Assembly: GCA_002099365.1 (NCBI GenBank)
Contig: MSED01000004.1
Coordinates: 124,001-188,000 of the forward strand
Direction of reading: 5' to 3'
Source of the DNA: Phialophora verrucosa
Taxonomy: Eukaryota > Ascomycota > Eurotiomycetes > Chaetothyriales > Herpotrichiellaceae
DNA length: 64,000 nt
Part shown: one piece after another, positions 21,631-33,143 of the stretch
Layout of the letters: each line of letters starts with the position of its first letter
Position numbering within the stretch: the first letter of the stretch is position 1
Made by a program: the position numbers and the translations under genes
The notes under the pieces: model-generated
Told to the model about the DNA's origin: nothing
Database searches by the model: none
Seen by the model: the letters and a program-made list of their open reading frames with translations, nothing else

Positions 21631-22590
21631 TCACAGAGTTCCTGGGAAGAATCTGTTCGGATTCTTCTCCCTCCAGCCCTTATCATGCGCAACAATAACC
21701 TCTACCTCGACGGGCTCGCTGCCGTCCCCTTGTATGACTGGGCAGGGCTTCTTCAACAGTGGGCCAATCTTTGACAACGTCTGCCGCGCTTGCTCTGTGT
21801 CCACGTGGACGGATCTCAGTCCGCCATGCCCGTCGTCGTACAGGGCGATACCTTTCTCTCCGGTCAGAATCCTCGGGTCGTGGCAGCAGTCACCGCCCAA
21901 ATACACCCATTTTGTATGGCTCAGACGCGCAAGTAAGTTGACGTGACCGAATAAATGGCCTGGGCTGTCCACAACGTATACACTGCCATCGCCGAAGAAG
22001 TCCACCGTATTAGGGAACCCCGCAAAGGGTTTCCATGCGTGGTCCGTCTGGGATTTCGCTGCGGTCGTGCTGTCTCCCGACGTAGGTGGGAGCTCCCTCG
22101 TACGGTCTTTGGGCAAAAGGTCTGGGTTGAAGATGTCCTTCGGATAGTGCGGAGGTGCGCCGTTTGCGAGGAGATGTAGCGTCCCGGATCCAACCACGAA
22201 CGTCGAATTGGAAAAGTCGTCCGGTGTACCCTCATGATCCCAGTGAACGTGAGAGAGTATCACGATGTCAATGTCCTTTGCCGGATCCAGCCCTCCTGTT
22301 CGTAGACTGTCGGCACAATCCGGATGGAGTATAGTCGGCTGGCGATTTTTAATGTGCGCTTGTTGGGCTGCAGGATACTTCGATAGGTCGCGCTTCAACC
22401 CCAAGTCGAAGACCAGTTTCGTGACTTTGCCATCTCCAGAAGGATGCTGTATCAGGAACGATAACGAAGGTACTGTTGCTCGCTTCTCCGGATCGGCGTC
22501 GGTAATAAACAAACTCTCAGGCAAGGTGAGCTGTCCTGCCTCCAGAGCGGACACAGTCACGTACACTTCGTCGTTACCTAAGGAGCCCAT
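21631..22590 (-). CDS. Metallo-beta-lactamase-fold lactonase-like hydrolase, copy 2
   Basis: Intronless, 319 aa. Same architecture as the protein at 11871-12900: VPSLSFLIQH, KLVFDLGLKRDLSKYP, SHVHWDH zinc motif, DSPGHLFGH, GGDCCHDPRIL and a C-terminal IVAHD. The two share the order of all metal ligands, so they are paralogues, but sequence between motifs differs and this copy lacks the intron. Probably a cytosolic lactone hydrolase of the AHL-lactonase-like subgroup. It sits at the far end of the putative catabolic block, about 8.7 kb from its paralogue. Substrate unknown. Confidence 0.92.
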   Translation of the reverse strand: MGSLGNDEVYVTVSALEAGQLTLPESLFITDADPEKRATVPSLSFLIQHPSGDGKVTKLVFDLGLKRDLSKYPAAQQAHIKNRQPTILHPDCADSLRTGGLDPAKDIDIVILSHVHWDHEGTPDDFSNSTFVVGSGTLHLLANGAPPHYPKDIFNPDLLPKDRTRELPPTSGDSTTAAKSQTDHAWKPFAGFPNTVDFFGDGSVYVVDSPGHLFGHVNLLARLSHTKWVYLGGDCCHDPRILTGEKGIALYDDGHGGLRSVHVDTEQARQTLSKIGPLLKKPCPVIQGDGSEPVEVEVIVAHDKGWREKNPNRFFPGTL

Positions 22591-22823
22591 TGTTGCAAGC
22601 AGCGGAGAGCACTAGAAACCGAGGTCTGACAGGCTATACGCTTTCAAACATTGGCCATGAATTGGGACTATGTAGACGAGATGTTGTCGACTTCCCCACC
22701 ATGGAGGCGACATGCTCTTGGGGAACCGGTCCGATGGACGGAGCACTCCAACTGTGGAAGGAATCTGGAAATCGTGCTCTGCTCCCTGCCTCCAATATTA
22801 CAGATGCCCGCCCACTAACCAGG

Positions 22824-23538
22824 TCAGTCAACTAAAGTAACATCGGCGTATCGCAATATCACGTTGGGCCATAGGTTCCCGTTACCATCAACACTCCAAT
22901 CCTCCATGGTTTCTAGGTCAAGTGTACGCCTGAAGCAAATTCTTGAATCATCCTCCGTGGCGGCCGAGATCGCGCTGTCAACACTGCGTCTGCTGAATGT
23001 GGAAGAGGCCGACTCATAGGATGAGTCCGAGGCAAGGCTGATTGTGTCCCAAACCGGGCTGTCCAGAAGATGACTGTCCTCATTGGTGCCGCACGAGTAT
23101 ATTAGAGCCGACGGACTCCCTCCGCTCAGGGTGCTCTCGCTCTCGGTTTCGTCAACGTGTTCCTCTGGTCCTTGGGAGAGCTCCCAGGACAGCAGCCGTT
23201 GCAATGGGACGGTGCCTTCGTCGGCGTCGGCGCCATCCGCCCACTCGTCGGGGTCTTCGTCATGGTCGACATTGAACCAGTCATCAGTGGACATCCTCGA
23301 GCCATTGACAGGCCAATGGTCCGTTTCGCAATCACACATGCAAACGCTCCAGTGAATGTCATACAGATGGAAATTATCCCAGGTGTATTGTTGGGACGGT
23401 TTCCTGCCTATGTGTTGATCTCCAGAGCCCTCTGGTTGCTCGCCGATATGCTTCCCACAGTACCAGCACAGTTTTTCTTCTTGCCACAATGAGTTCCCAG
23501 CAATGAAATGGTGATCTGGTCGGCTTGGGTTGGATGCA
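22824..23538 (-). CDS. Acidic Cys-containing protein, unknown; 5' end unresolved
   Basis: Not recognised. The frame ending at 22824 is open back to an AG acceptor at 23539 (ATGAAG|T), where an in-frame TGA stops it, and contains no usable early ATG. An upstream exon is therefore likely but was not found. Visible features are HHFIAGNSLWQEEKLCWYCGK, a CxxC pair, and CMCDCE a little later, which could form a small zinc site. A long acidic Ser/Thr-rich region (DHDEDPDEWADGADADEG) follows, with a C-terminal segment rich in Asp and hydrophobic residues. The consistent codon structure and Cys pairs argue that it is real. A gene remnant is the alternative. Confidence 0.5.
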
Positions 23539-24142
23539 CTTCATGATGGGATAGGTGAATTTTCGTAGAGAAGTTAGTGCCTTGGTTGTGAGGAAAGCGA
23601 GATTGAAGAGGTGACTGAGCAAGGCCACGCCAGTAATGGTATTAGCTGGGACTTCAATCGATGTTAAGAACACTTATCAGTTGATGTACATGTCCTTGTA
23701 GAATACAGCGCACGGGATATCAGAGCGATTGTGAGACTGCGCTAAGGTCTTAAATAGATGGCCTCGCAAAGTACAAGTGGTACCAGGCCGAAAAAGTGAT
23801 AAATGACCTCGCTATGGAGTGTCAGGATGTCCAAGAAGAAAGCAAGGCGAAGAGCAGAGCCGTGGGAAGGTGACGCCTGCCGTCGATCTCGCCGTTGCCG
23901 TACCTTACAGTCGATTGTTGACATAAGGTGCGTCGACGCACACGGCAGGCGCCGTGATGCTGTAGAAGCCCAAGAGATAGATCGTCTTTGATATGGATGG
24001 GGAGGCAGCCGCCCTGTTGGATACTCGTCGCTGATCGCGTGTCAATCGGTGCAATTGTTCGATTCGTACGGCACAACGCTCTATACGAACAGGAGGCGTC
24101 TCGCGCCGATTGATTGCCTTGGTTCCACCATGTCGCCTGCGT
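23539..24142. other. Intergenic
   Basis: About 600 bp between the unknown acidic protein and the HookA stop. May contain the missing 5' exon of the former. Nothing else was seen. Confidence 0.4.
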
Positions 24143-26212
24143 TCATGAAGCTCTTCCAACCATCACAGCATCCATCCTTCTCCTCTGGCGCCCCAGAAAT
24201 CCTCGAGGCTCGCCAAAGTTACCATTTCCTCGACTCCGCCCCGATGTAGCAGAGCTCATGCTTGCTAGACGCAGATTCTGATCGTACCATGCTGATGCCA
24301 TAAGCTTGAGTTCGCGATGCAAAATAGTGTTCTGGTTGGTGAGTCGTTCAATTTCGGACTCTTCGTCGGGGCTCTGCATAGAGGGAACCGGGATATCTTT
24401 TGGTGGTGGAAGGGGTGGGACATCTTCTGGTATCTGCCGGAGATCTTTTTGATCATCTTCCATCTTCTTTTGCATATCTCTGATCATCTGATCTTGCTTC
24501 TGTACGTGCTCGAGCAGAAGCTGGTTCTTGGTTCGGTGGCGCTCAATAGCGATGATCATCTTCTTCTGTGCCCGAAGGGACGATTCTCGTTCTGTGGCCG
24601 TGCCAGCATGGGCTTGGGCACGCATTGCAGACATGATCGCCTTGAGCTCGTCTTCTGATATGATTTCTTCATCGTTGAAGCCTGCGATGGGTGAGTCTGC
24701 ATCGGTGGGCGGACCAAGAGCGGTATCTTTGCTAGTGGTAGGGACAGTGTCGCCGTTGAGCAGAACAGCAGCAAGCCGGGCTTCCGACTCCGCCAATTCT
24801 GCTTCTTCCTTCTCAAAGTCCTTATCCACTGGTTCCGGAAGTTTTTCCTCCCTCGGGGCGGGAGTGACACCATCTTCATAGTCTCTTAACCTCGACTGGA
24901 GCTCTTCCATGGCCTGGTTCTGTCTGGATAGTTGTTCCGTGGAGTCGTGGTATCGCGCCTCCAAGGTATGATAGTCGAACTCTAGCCTTTTCTTCATCTC
25001 ATTCAGCTCGTACCTTTCCTGTTCTATGCTGGGCAAGAGTCGCCGGTACTCGTCGATCTCTCTCTGCAGATCGCCCGAGCTGGCACGTGCAAAGTCGGAC
25101 TGCTTCAATTGATTCTGCAGCTCGGTCACTTTCGCTCTCAGATTGTTGTTCTCCTTGTCTAGGTCCTGGCTGGCCTCCAGCTTCTGTCTATACTTCTCTG
25201 CCGTGTTAGCTTTCCGGGCCAAACGATCTCGCTCAATTTTCATCTCGTCGTAGTCATCCTGCAGCTTCTGCGCCTTCTCCGCCTTGATTTTGAGGACCTC
25301 GTTATTCTTACGCAGCTCTTCTACCTCCGACTCGGCCTCGAGTACGCGATTCTCCAAGGTTGCTATTAATGTGTCGTGTTTCGAGTCTAGCGGCCTCGTC
25401 GAAATGTCGGACTTGCCGGCGAGGACGGCAGTGAGGCGGTCGTTGGATTCCCGCAACTCGTCCTGACTGAGGTCGAAGCGCTCCTGCAGTTTCCCGTACC
25501 GCGAATGTGCTTCATCCAGTAGTTTCTGCAGCTCCCGCTTCTCATGAGCTATCCGTTGGTTGTCGGCGATGACTTTACCTAGTCGTTCTTCCGACTCAAG
25601 GACTGTCTCCATTTCTGTTGAACGACGTGGTGATGCTGGAAGTTCCACATCGAGGTCATCGACGAGGCCATTCTCGGCCTCTGCATCGTCGGTAGCTCCC
25701 GCGTCTTCACCAGCCTCTTGCACAGTCTGCATCAATACCTCTTGAGTGGATTCGGCCAGCTCCTGCATTTGCTTCAAGTATTCGATGCGATCGGCGCAAT
25801 TGATGGCAGCCACGACAAGGAGCTTGAGGAGGGCAGCGGTGTCGCTGAGGGAAGAGGATTGCGCAATGGCCTTGAGGTCGGGGCGACCACCAGGGAGAGG
25901 AAGTCGCTGGCTGCATTCCTCGACGAGAAATATGGACAGAGCATCGTAGATGTGCTTGAGGTTGGTCCATTTGTTGATCCATTGATCTGTGTCCGGGTTC
26001 TCTGGGAGTCTCCCAGGAAAGCTGAAGCGGTCAATCTGTTCTGGTCGCCATCAGTAACTGCACCGCGACCAAGGGAGGCATTCAAGCGCACGTAGAGCCT
26101 TCCATATTAGGTCGCCGTTGGTAAAGTCGTCTACGGTATAAACAGGATCTGCGACTGCAAGACTGTTGAACCAATCGATGAGTCCGGTAGCAATGGCTTC
26201 TTCGGTCGCCAT
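24143..26212 (-). CDS. hookA: HookA-type dynein cargo adaptor
   Basis: Links early endosomes to dynein/dynactin for microtubule transport. Exons 26212-26092 and 26040-24143 give 672 aa. The N-terminal Hook domain is about residues 1-150: GLIDWFNSLAVADPVYTVDDFTNGDLIWKAL is completed by the 51-nt intron to KALQQIDRF, followed by NKWTNLKHIYDALSIFLVEECSQ. Long coiled coils run from about 180 to 560 (LQKLLDEAHSRYGKLQERF, TLIATLENRVLEAESEVEELRKNNEVL, YRRLLPSIEQERYELNEMKKRLEFDYHTLE). The C-terminal part (LHRELKLMASAWYDQNLRL) resembles the cargo-binding end of fungal HookA. Length agrees with the family. Confidence 0.93.
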
Positions 26213-26894
26213 GGGAGGGGAGTATGTTTAACTTGATGGCATTTCATTATTGCACAGGAATCGCGGAGTATTCGGCCTCAGACCGCATCGCACGGCCCCA
26301 TGGTTTCGGTTTCAAGGAGAGTGAAGACGCGACTCGAACGGATCCTTTAGGGCGCGGGACGGTCGTGGTCGGTCGCGCTAGTATGACGTCGATGTCACTC
26401 AGATTGATCCTTCCAAGTCAACCGGAGGAGCGCACAGATTGATACAATATACTTGTTTCGGTCTGCCGATTATGTCTATTCACAAAGTCTAGTAGAGTCA
26501 CTAGTTCTAGTTGTAAATCTGGCCTTACGGGTCGAGGAGGAGTCCCTTCACAAACAGTAATGACTGCCCAACATCACAGTATCGGGCAGAGTGTTGGAGA
26601 TGCATTCGACCATGAGAGCGAAGAAACAAAGACTGGGGAGTCTTGAACAAGTGGTCCATTCACAATGATATACCGACGCTCTTGAGGCAAAAGCAGCCAT
26701 CCACGATGTTTGAATAGGTGGCGTACGTGCCTCGACAGGAGGTGTCTATCTGCCATAACCAGCACCCAAACTCCAGCAATGCCATCACACAATGACTTAT
26801 ACTTCATTTCTCGTTCATTTCAAGCAGTTCGGGGAGCAACAAAAATCCCCATTTTTCTATCGTTCAGGTCCTTCTGTGGCAACAAACTCCCCTC
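26213..26894. other. Intergenic, HookA promoter
   Basis: 682 bp between the HookA start and the stop of the I9-like gene. No gene recognised. Confidence 0.5.
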
Positions 26895-27258
26895 TTATTG
26901 ATCGGAACTTGCGGAACCATCGATCTTGACCACGTAGTCGTCTTCAATATACGGCGCGTATGCTTCTGCCATTTCGCTGATCTTGTTGAGTGTTACTTCA
27001 GAGACTTTGGCGGCAAACCCTTTGATCAGCGCTATAGATGTGTTAGCCTGCGGGAAATCCTGTAAGCGCGGACGAGGGTTGAAGCATACAATACTCGTGC
27101 GTAATGATACCGCCATCCTTCCTGATCTCCGCCATGGCCATGTCGATAATGGACGAGGGCGTGTTATCGGGAAATGACACGACGACGGGCTTCTGTGTTG
27201 GAGGAACGGCAATCACCGCAGCGAACAAGGCGAGCAAGAAGGCAATCGGGAGACGCAT
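26895..27258 (-). CDS. Small secreted inhibitor-I9-like protein
   Basis: Exons 27258-27090 and 27031-26895 give 101 aa. A clear signal peptide (MRLPIAFLLALFAAVIAV) is followed by an I9/proteinase-B-inhibitor-like fold: PVVVSFPDNTPSSIIDMAMAEIRKDGGIITHEY|SLIKGFAAKVSEVTLNKI...IEDDYVVKIDG. The family includes subtilisin propeptides and yeast Pbi2, which inhibits vacuolar proteinase B. Here the domain stands alone and is secreted, so it may act outside the cell or in the vacuole. The 58-nt intron has donor GTATGC and branch GCTAAC. I chose the ATG at 27258 because it starts the signal peptide; the frame is open further upstream. Confidence 0.88.
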
Positions 27259-28180
27259 TCTGGAGGACTGCTGGTGGGGTTGACAGAATTGGCGATTGCT
27301 TGACGGCTCGGTGATCTTGCAATGGGACTTTAGGCGTTGTAAGAGATCCGGCCAAGTGTCGAGAAAAAATTGTGGACTATCCTCATTAATCTTGAGGTGG
27401 AAGCGACTGGGTGAGTGAATAGGTGGGATGGGCACGGAATGGGAAGACGGGGAGGGAAAGCGTCATTGCCCTTGGACTGCAGGCGGCTAGTCGGCTTTCA
27501 CGGCGTCTTTTCTGTCCTTCCTTCACTCTCAACTCAGGCTGTCATCAGCACAGCTCCTCTACCACCTCAACCTAATGCATACCTTAAAGATCGAGCACTC
27601 CTCTTAAGTCCCTCGCCAGTAATTCTCCATTTCAACCCACTCCCAACACCCCCGAAATTTCGGCTATCTACTTTGATTCTGTCAAATAGACCTGTTTGCC
27701 AGCGGCAGCCTAAGACATCGTCGAGAGTGGTCACTCCACCACGTCGCAGCTACGCCTCCCTCACGAGCGGCTCAAAGCTTCGCTGTCATCCTGCGGCATC
27801 CTGCCCTGATTTGAGAGGCTGGAGGCACCAGAAGGGACGTTCCGAGCTGTGTTCTCGTCACGTCTTGGGCAGTGGGAGTGTTACAAGTTGAGCTGGGACA
27901 AAAGGAAAGACTCAAATTAACATACCTGGGGCGCCGCTTTGCATGGGTTTAGATAGCCAAAAGATACCACGACACTTTTTTTCTTGTTGTCTACCTCGCA
28001 CAGACGCACACGTGTCTGATCTCGACGCCGAGTCACTGCTTGGCCTCACAAAGTCAAGCCCTCGAGCGCAAGCTCGTTTGACTCTGCCAAAGCTCGAGTC
28101 CCGAGTCCCTGTCCGGGCTTCTACTACCCCTAAACCTTTTCTATTTTCCATTTGCGATCCATCAGTCTCCTTCTCTCGTC
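27259..28180. other. Divergent promoter, I9-like / Pcf11
   Basis: 922 bp between two divergent starts. Pyrimidine-rich stretches near 27580-27660 are typical of fungal promoters. No extra gene recognised. Confidence 0.5.
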
Positions 28181-30227
28181 ATGTCTGGTCTGCCATCAGA
28201 TGAGGTCGCCGAAGATTATAAGGGTTCTTTGGAAGACCTCGTGTCCAACGACAGATATCAGATCTCGAACTTGACCCTGATCGCCAAAGAGAACATCGAG
28301 CATGCCGAAGCAATCTCGAGAGTCTTACAGAATCACATCAACAGAGTGAGTCGATTCCTAGCGATCCAAGGCAATCGCTGACATCAGATAGGCACCTCCA
28401 GCACGCAAGTTGCCCGCTCTGTATGTTTTGGACTCCATTGCCAAAAATGTCGGGTCCCCCTATACGGTCTACTTTGGCCGTAACCTTCATCAAATCTTTA
28501 TGCTGGCGTATTCGCAAGTCGACGCTGTTGTTCGCCGGAAGCTCGAGGAGATGCTGAAGACATGGCGAGAACCAGTCCCCGGGTCACTCTCCACCACCCC
28601 CGTCTTTCCTATTACCAGCACACAGACTATTGTCGACAGCCTCAACAAATTTCGGGGCGCCACGCCCAGCGGCAGCCGATATCAGTCCACTCCCGTTCAG
28701 GGGCAGCCTGCTAGAGTAGCTTCTGTTCAACCATACCGTCATACACCAACCCCTCCTCAGTCTTTACCTCAGCTTCCGCCCAGTCTCGCTGCGCAGGTTC
28801 GGAGTCCTCAGCCACATATCGCCGTCCCTCAGCCTGCGTATACACAGACACCGCCGGTGACATATGGTCTGCCCTATCAACCTCAGCCAGCTCCTGTTTC
28901 ATACTATCAGCCGCCTCCGCCCATGCAGACAGCTCAGTATCCGCCTCCCACTCCTCAGCCTGGGCTCGTTGCTGGAGGCAGTGTCGACCTGCAGAAACTA
29001 CATGTCGATATTGACGACCTTACCACCGATGCCAAGATTGAATGCGCAACACACCCATTGGATACGGGAGCTCAACGGAAGCTGGCCAGCCTTCAGACGC
29101 TGAAAGAGATTTTGGACAGTGGCACTGCTTCAGAAAGCGACTTGGTGGACATACGGAACACGGTTTTGCAGAAGATGGCCGAGAAGAGGGCTATCAAGCA
29201 ACAATCTCCATCGCTAGGGCTGGTGCAGCCAGTTCACAATCCTTATGCCCCTCCCCAACTAGCTGTTCAACCTGCTCCAGTACTTGCCCAAGCTCACGCC
29301 CCTACTCCGGCCCCAACGGCCGTGTTCAATAGCACAAACCTTGCCGAACTCCTCCGTGCCACGGCGACCCAGCAGCAAGCATCACAGCCTCCCAACTATC
29401 ACCTAGCAGCCCAATCCGGTGTGGCCACCCCGCAGTACAATGCGCCGGCAGCTCCCCCCTTAAGCGAAAACCCGCTTCTTGCGCAGCTCCGAGCGTCCGG
29501 GCTCCTGTCTGCGGCGCCTACTCCACCACAGGGAGTGACACCGCCAATTCCAGCTATTCCCAACTTCACGTTCGATCCCAACATCGAAGTCAGACTGACT
29601 TCGGCCTCAATACGAATTCCACGGCCGACAAAGATTGCTGCTTTTTTGAGCGCGCGGCCGAACCAATGTAGTACCTGTGGCAGGAGATTCATGTCCGACG
29701 AGACTGGCAGAGAGAAGAAGGCACGACACCTTGACTGGCACTTCAAGACGAAGGCCAGGATGCTCGAGGCCGAGAAGCGAGGCCAGAATCGGAGTTGGTA
29801 CGTGGACGAACGAGAATGGATTGCGAGCAAGGAGTACGAAGATGAGGCTGGCCCGGGAGATGCAAACGGAAATCCCGCAGCGGCGGTCGCGAAGAAGAAG
29901 ACACAGGATTTTGTGCGAGCTCCAGCCGACCCGGTTCTACGATCATTACCCTGTCCTATTGATCAAGAGCCATTCAAAAGCGAATGGAGCGAGGAGGTGC
30001 AGGACTTCATATGGAAAGACGCTGTGCAAGTTGGAAACCGAATCTATCACTTGTCTTGCTATACAGAAGTGACCAAAGGCAGAGACAAAGATGGAGTCAG
30101 TACTCCTGTTGCAGGAATGGGGATGGGCCGCACAGCCACGCCTGATTCCGTACTGGGTAAAAGAAAAGCGGAAGAAGACCCAGGTAGCATCAAGTCGCGG
30201 ATCAAACTTGAGTCAGCCCAAGTGTAG
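28181..30227 (+). CDS. pcf11: Pre-mRNA 3'-end processing factor Pcf11
   Basis: Component of cleavage factor IA; bridges the RNA polymerase II CTD to poly(A)-site cleavage and termination. Exons 28181-28345 and 28392-30227 give 666 aa. The CTD-interaction domain spans about residues 1-135 (DEVAEDYKGSLEDLVSNDRYQISNLTLIAKEN, APPARKLPALYVLDSIAKNVGSPYTVYFGRNL). A Pro/Gln-rich linker follows. The C-terminal half has two zinc-binding elements: CSTCGRRF...RHLDWHFK and CPIDQEPF...YHLSCYTEV, which flank the Clp1-binding part. All elements are in the expected order. Confidence 0.95.
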
Positions 30228-30717
30228 TATGCTCGGTCGACGAAGCGCTCAGCGATGGCGTTGGTGGGCCAGTGACTGTCATTTTGACAAGACGGCATTT
30301 GCATAGCAAGCGAGGATGGGACTTGCGGTAGTAGAACGGGCAACTGAGAAGTATTGCTCACTCAGCAAGGCTGTGCAAGGCTGAGATCGGAGATAAGGCT
30401 CAGAGATTCTCCGCATGCGCGTAAAGCTCGACCCATTGGCGTTTCTCCACCAGAAAAAAAGTTGAAAGAACAAACACCTGCTCGCTTCCTGTCACAGCAC
30501 ATTCTGCGCCGACTTTTGTACCATAAATTTCTTCTCTTGTTCCTTTCTTGAGTCAATCTGTCTCGGCCACCTTCTTTGAAATTCTAGCAGCCGTTCGAGT
30601 CGAGGCGCAGCACCATAGAATAGAATACATCGCAATCTTCTTTACCAAGCTCACTTCCGTTATCAATCTCGCAGTACCACTTCTGCACGATCCAACGGGG
30701 TAGACGTAAGATCAAAC
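30228..30717. other. Intergenic, GGC1 promoter
   Basis: 490 bp between Pcf11 and the carrier. TTTCTCCA occurs at about 30444 without the flanking bases of the candidate operator. Nothing else seen. Confidence 0.5.
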
Positions 30718-31876
30718 ATGTCGCCTCCCGCCATGGCACCGGCCTTGGGAGTGGCTGGAAAAGAATACAAGCGCGAATCAGGGACCGCCCGTTTACTGGG
30801 ATCAGGTGCGTCCGCTGCATTTGACGCAGACAGCTCCGAAGTCCCAAACCTGACAGAAGAACACAGGCTCCGCTGGTATCGCCGAGTTGATGGTGTTCCA
30901 CCCTGTCGACACAATTGCGAAGAGATTAATGAGCAATTCAACTAGAGTACGCATTGGGTTCTCTCACAGCCGTCGCAAATTCACTGACCATATCCAGGTC
31001 ACATCAGTCTCCGCCTTCAATAAAGTCATCTTCAAGGAATATGCTTCTGCTGGCGCGCTCACAAAATTCACGTCTCTCTTCCCCGGCTTAGGCTACGCAG
31101 CCGGCTACAAGGTTTTGCAAAGAATATACAAATGTAAGATATGCAAGCCTAGGTGGCTCCTACACACTGGTGATGCGCGCTGACAGGGCGTCGCAGATGG
31201 CGGTCAGCCCTTCGTGCGCGACTATTTGACCCAGCACCATTCTCAAGACTTCGACAAGGCCTTTGGGAAAGGAACAGGCAAGGCGATCCTCAATGCGACG
31301 GCGGGATCACTGATCGGCATCGGTGAAATTGTCCTCCTACCTCTCGATGTCCTCAAGATCAAGCGACAGACTAACCCGGAGGCATTCCGTTCCCGAGGTT
31401 TCTTCCGGATTGTGGCAGACGAAGGCATGGGCCTGTATCGGGGGGCTGGTTGGACCGCTGCGCGAAACGCACCTGGCTCGTTCGCTCTTTTCGGAGGTTC
31501 GGCGTGGACGAAGGAGAAACTGTTCAAGCTGGAAGATTACAATGCGGCGTGAGTACCTGCCCAAATACACGCCACCTCAGACACAAGTTAACAACGAGAC
31601 AGCACTTGGGGTCAAAACTTTGTCGCTTCAGTGGCGGGCGCAAGCGCTAGCTTGATCGTCTCTGCTCCCCTCGATGTCATTAAAACCAGACTGCAAGCGG
31701 CCTCGTTCGAGACTAATGAGTCAGGATTCTCCATCGTGGCCCGCATGGCTAAGAACGAGGGTTTCACGGCCTTCTTCAAAGGGCTTACGCCAAAGATGCT
31801 TATGACCGGGCCCAAGCTTGTCTTTTCATTTTGGTTAGCACAGGTTCTGATTCCAGCTTTCGGGAATGTCGTGTGA
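30718..31876 (+). CDS. GGC1: Mitochondrial GTP/GDP carrier
   Basis: Exchanges cytosolic GTP for matrix GDP across the inner mitochondrial membrane; linked to iron homeostasis and mtDNA maintenance in yeast. Five exons: 30718-30805, 30867-30946, 30998-31133, 31197-31548, 31603-31876, giving 309 aa. The spliced protein reads ARLLGSGSAGIAELMVFHP and carries the three carrier signatures: PVDTIAK, PLDVLKI and PLDVIKT. The stretch GSLIGIGEIVLLPLDVLKIK and the C-terminal GPKLVFSFWLAQVLIPAF are close to yeast Ggc1/Yhm1. Four introns of 51-63 nt keep phase throughout. Confidence 0.95.
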
Positions 31877-33143
31877 GGGAAGTCATCATCTACCGTTCCC
31901 CAAGAAGAAGGGATTTTGTTGATTTTAAACGAGGCAGCTCCGGGCCTCGACTTCCTGCGGCCTTGATTATTGCGAGAAACAAAAGGTGGCCATTCACGTG
32001 TCCGGGAATCGTGTTCAGAATGGGCGGCGCACTATGCAGGGACGAAGTCGGGGCAGATCTTTGCGAGGCGTTGGGAGAAACTTCGACTTCCTCCAAAAAT
32101 TGTGTCGAAATACGAATCTTCACTTCAACACTTCATCCCATGTCATCCGGGCACGCGTCCCTTCGCATCCGGACCACCAAGTGTTCTTCGGGACCGTCTT
32201 CAGGCTGGATGACTCTACCGTTCCATGTCCTAACAGCTTCGCTGCCCCGTCTGGCGTCAAAAGAGCCATAATTGACAATCATCAGCAGGTACAGCCTTAC
32301 AATCACTATGGATGTAGGAGCCATGGTTCTCCATCCTCCTCGATAACTGGTTTTCAGAGCCCTCGCACTACGCTCCACTACCACTCCGCAAGCGTCTAGA
32401 GCCTCTGCCAGCGACAAGTTGGCCGTACTTCCTCACATGGCGTGCATTAATAAAACAGATGTACACGTATCTTTCACTCGAAGCGCGCGGTCCTGACAGT
32501 GATGATAGCTCCATTGGCACGCACAAAGACCGGATACATGTAGCAACCAGGGGGAGGCCCCTCCACTCTGCACAACGAAGATATCGACAGTAATGGGGCT
32601 GTTGCCATTGCGGACCAGACCAGACAAGGGCTGCCGAAGAGGATGCAGAGCCCCAGCCCCCCCTTTGAAGGAATCAGTCGGCTTCTAGACAATAAGGCCA
32701 TCTCTCAGTGAGGGGTCCTCAATCGACGCGCCTGTCATCTGGAGCTCCAGACAGCACGCCAGGTCGTATAGGGCCGAGAGAGCGCGCGCGAGTCAGGCCG
32801 GAACCTCACGTCGTCCTAGATGGAGTCGTAACGGCTAGGATGCAGCTCAATATTATTTTGAGGATTTCCTCGAAATTCTCACCCATAGTGATGGACCGCC
32901 CCATAGTCGCCGGGTCGACTACAGTTATCAACAACTTAGGTGCCTGCTATCAGCATTGTGCCCCGGCAGTGGTCTCGTGCTTGCCCCTGACTGGATTCAG
33001 CCAGCGCTACAGCTTCCTCTGGACTTAACATCTGCGATTCTACCTCGACTTTCCCGGGATTCCCACAACGCTCACGCCGTTCCTGAACAAGGAGCATGCA
33101 ATCTGCCTGTTCATACTTGGTTGCAGACTTTCGGCATCCATCC
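31877..33143. other. Convergent intergenic region
   Basis: 1.27 kb between the ends of GGC1 (+) and the proline iminopeptidase (-). Short ORFs only; nothing supportable. Confidence 0.5.

Noticed and set aside
30440..30450. Extra copy of the candidate operator (TTTCTCCA)
   Set aside because: Only the 8-mer matches; the following AAT and the ATTGG partner are missing. The same holds near 45990.
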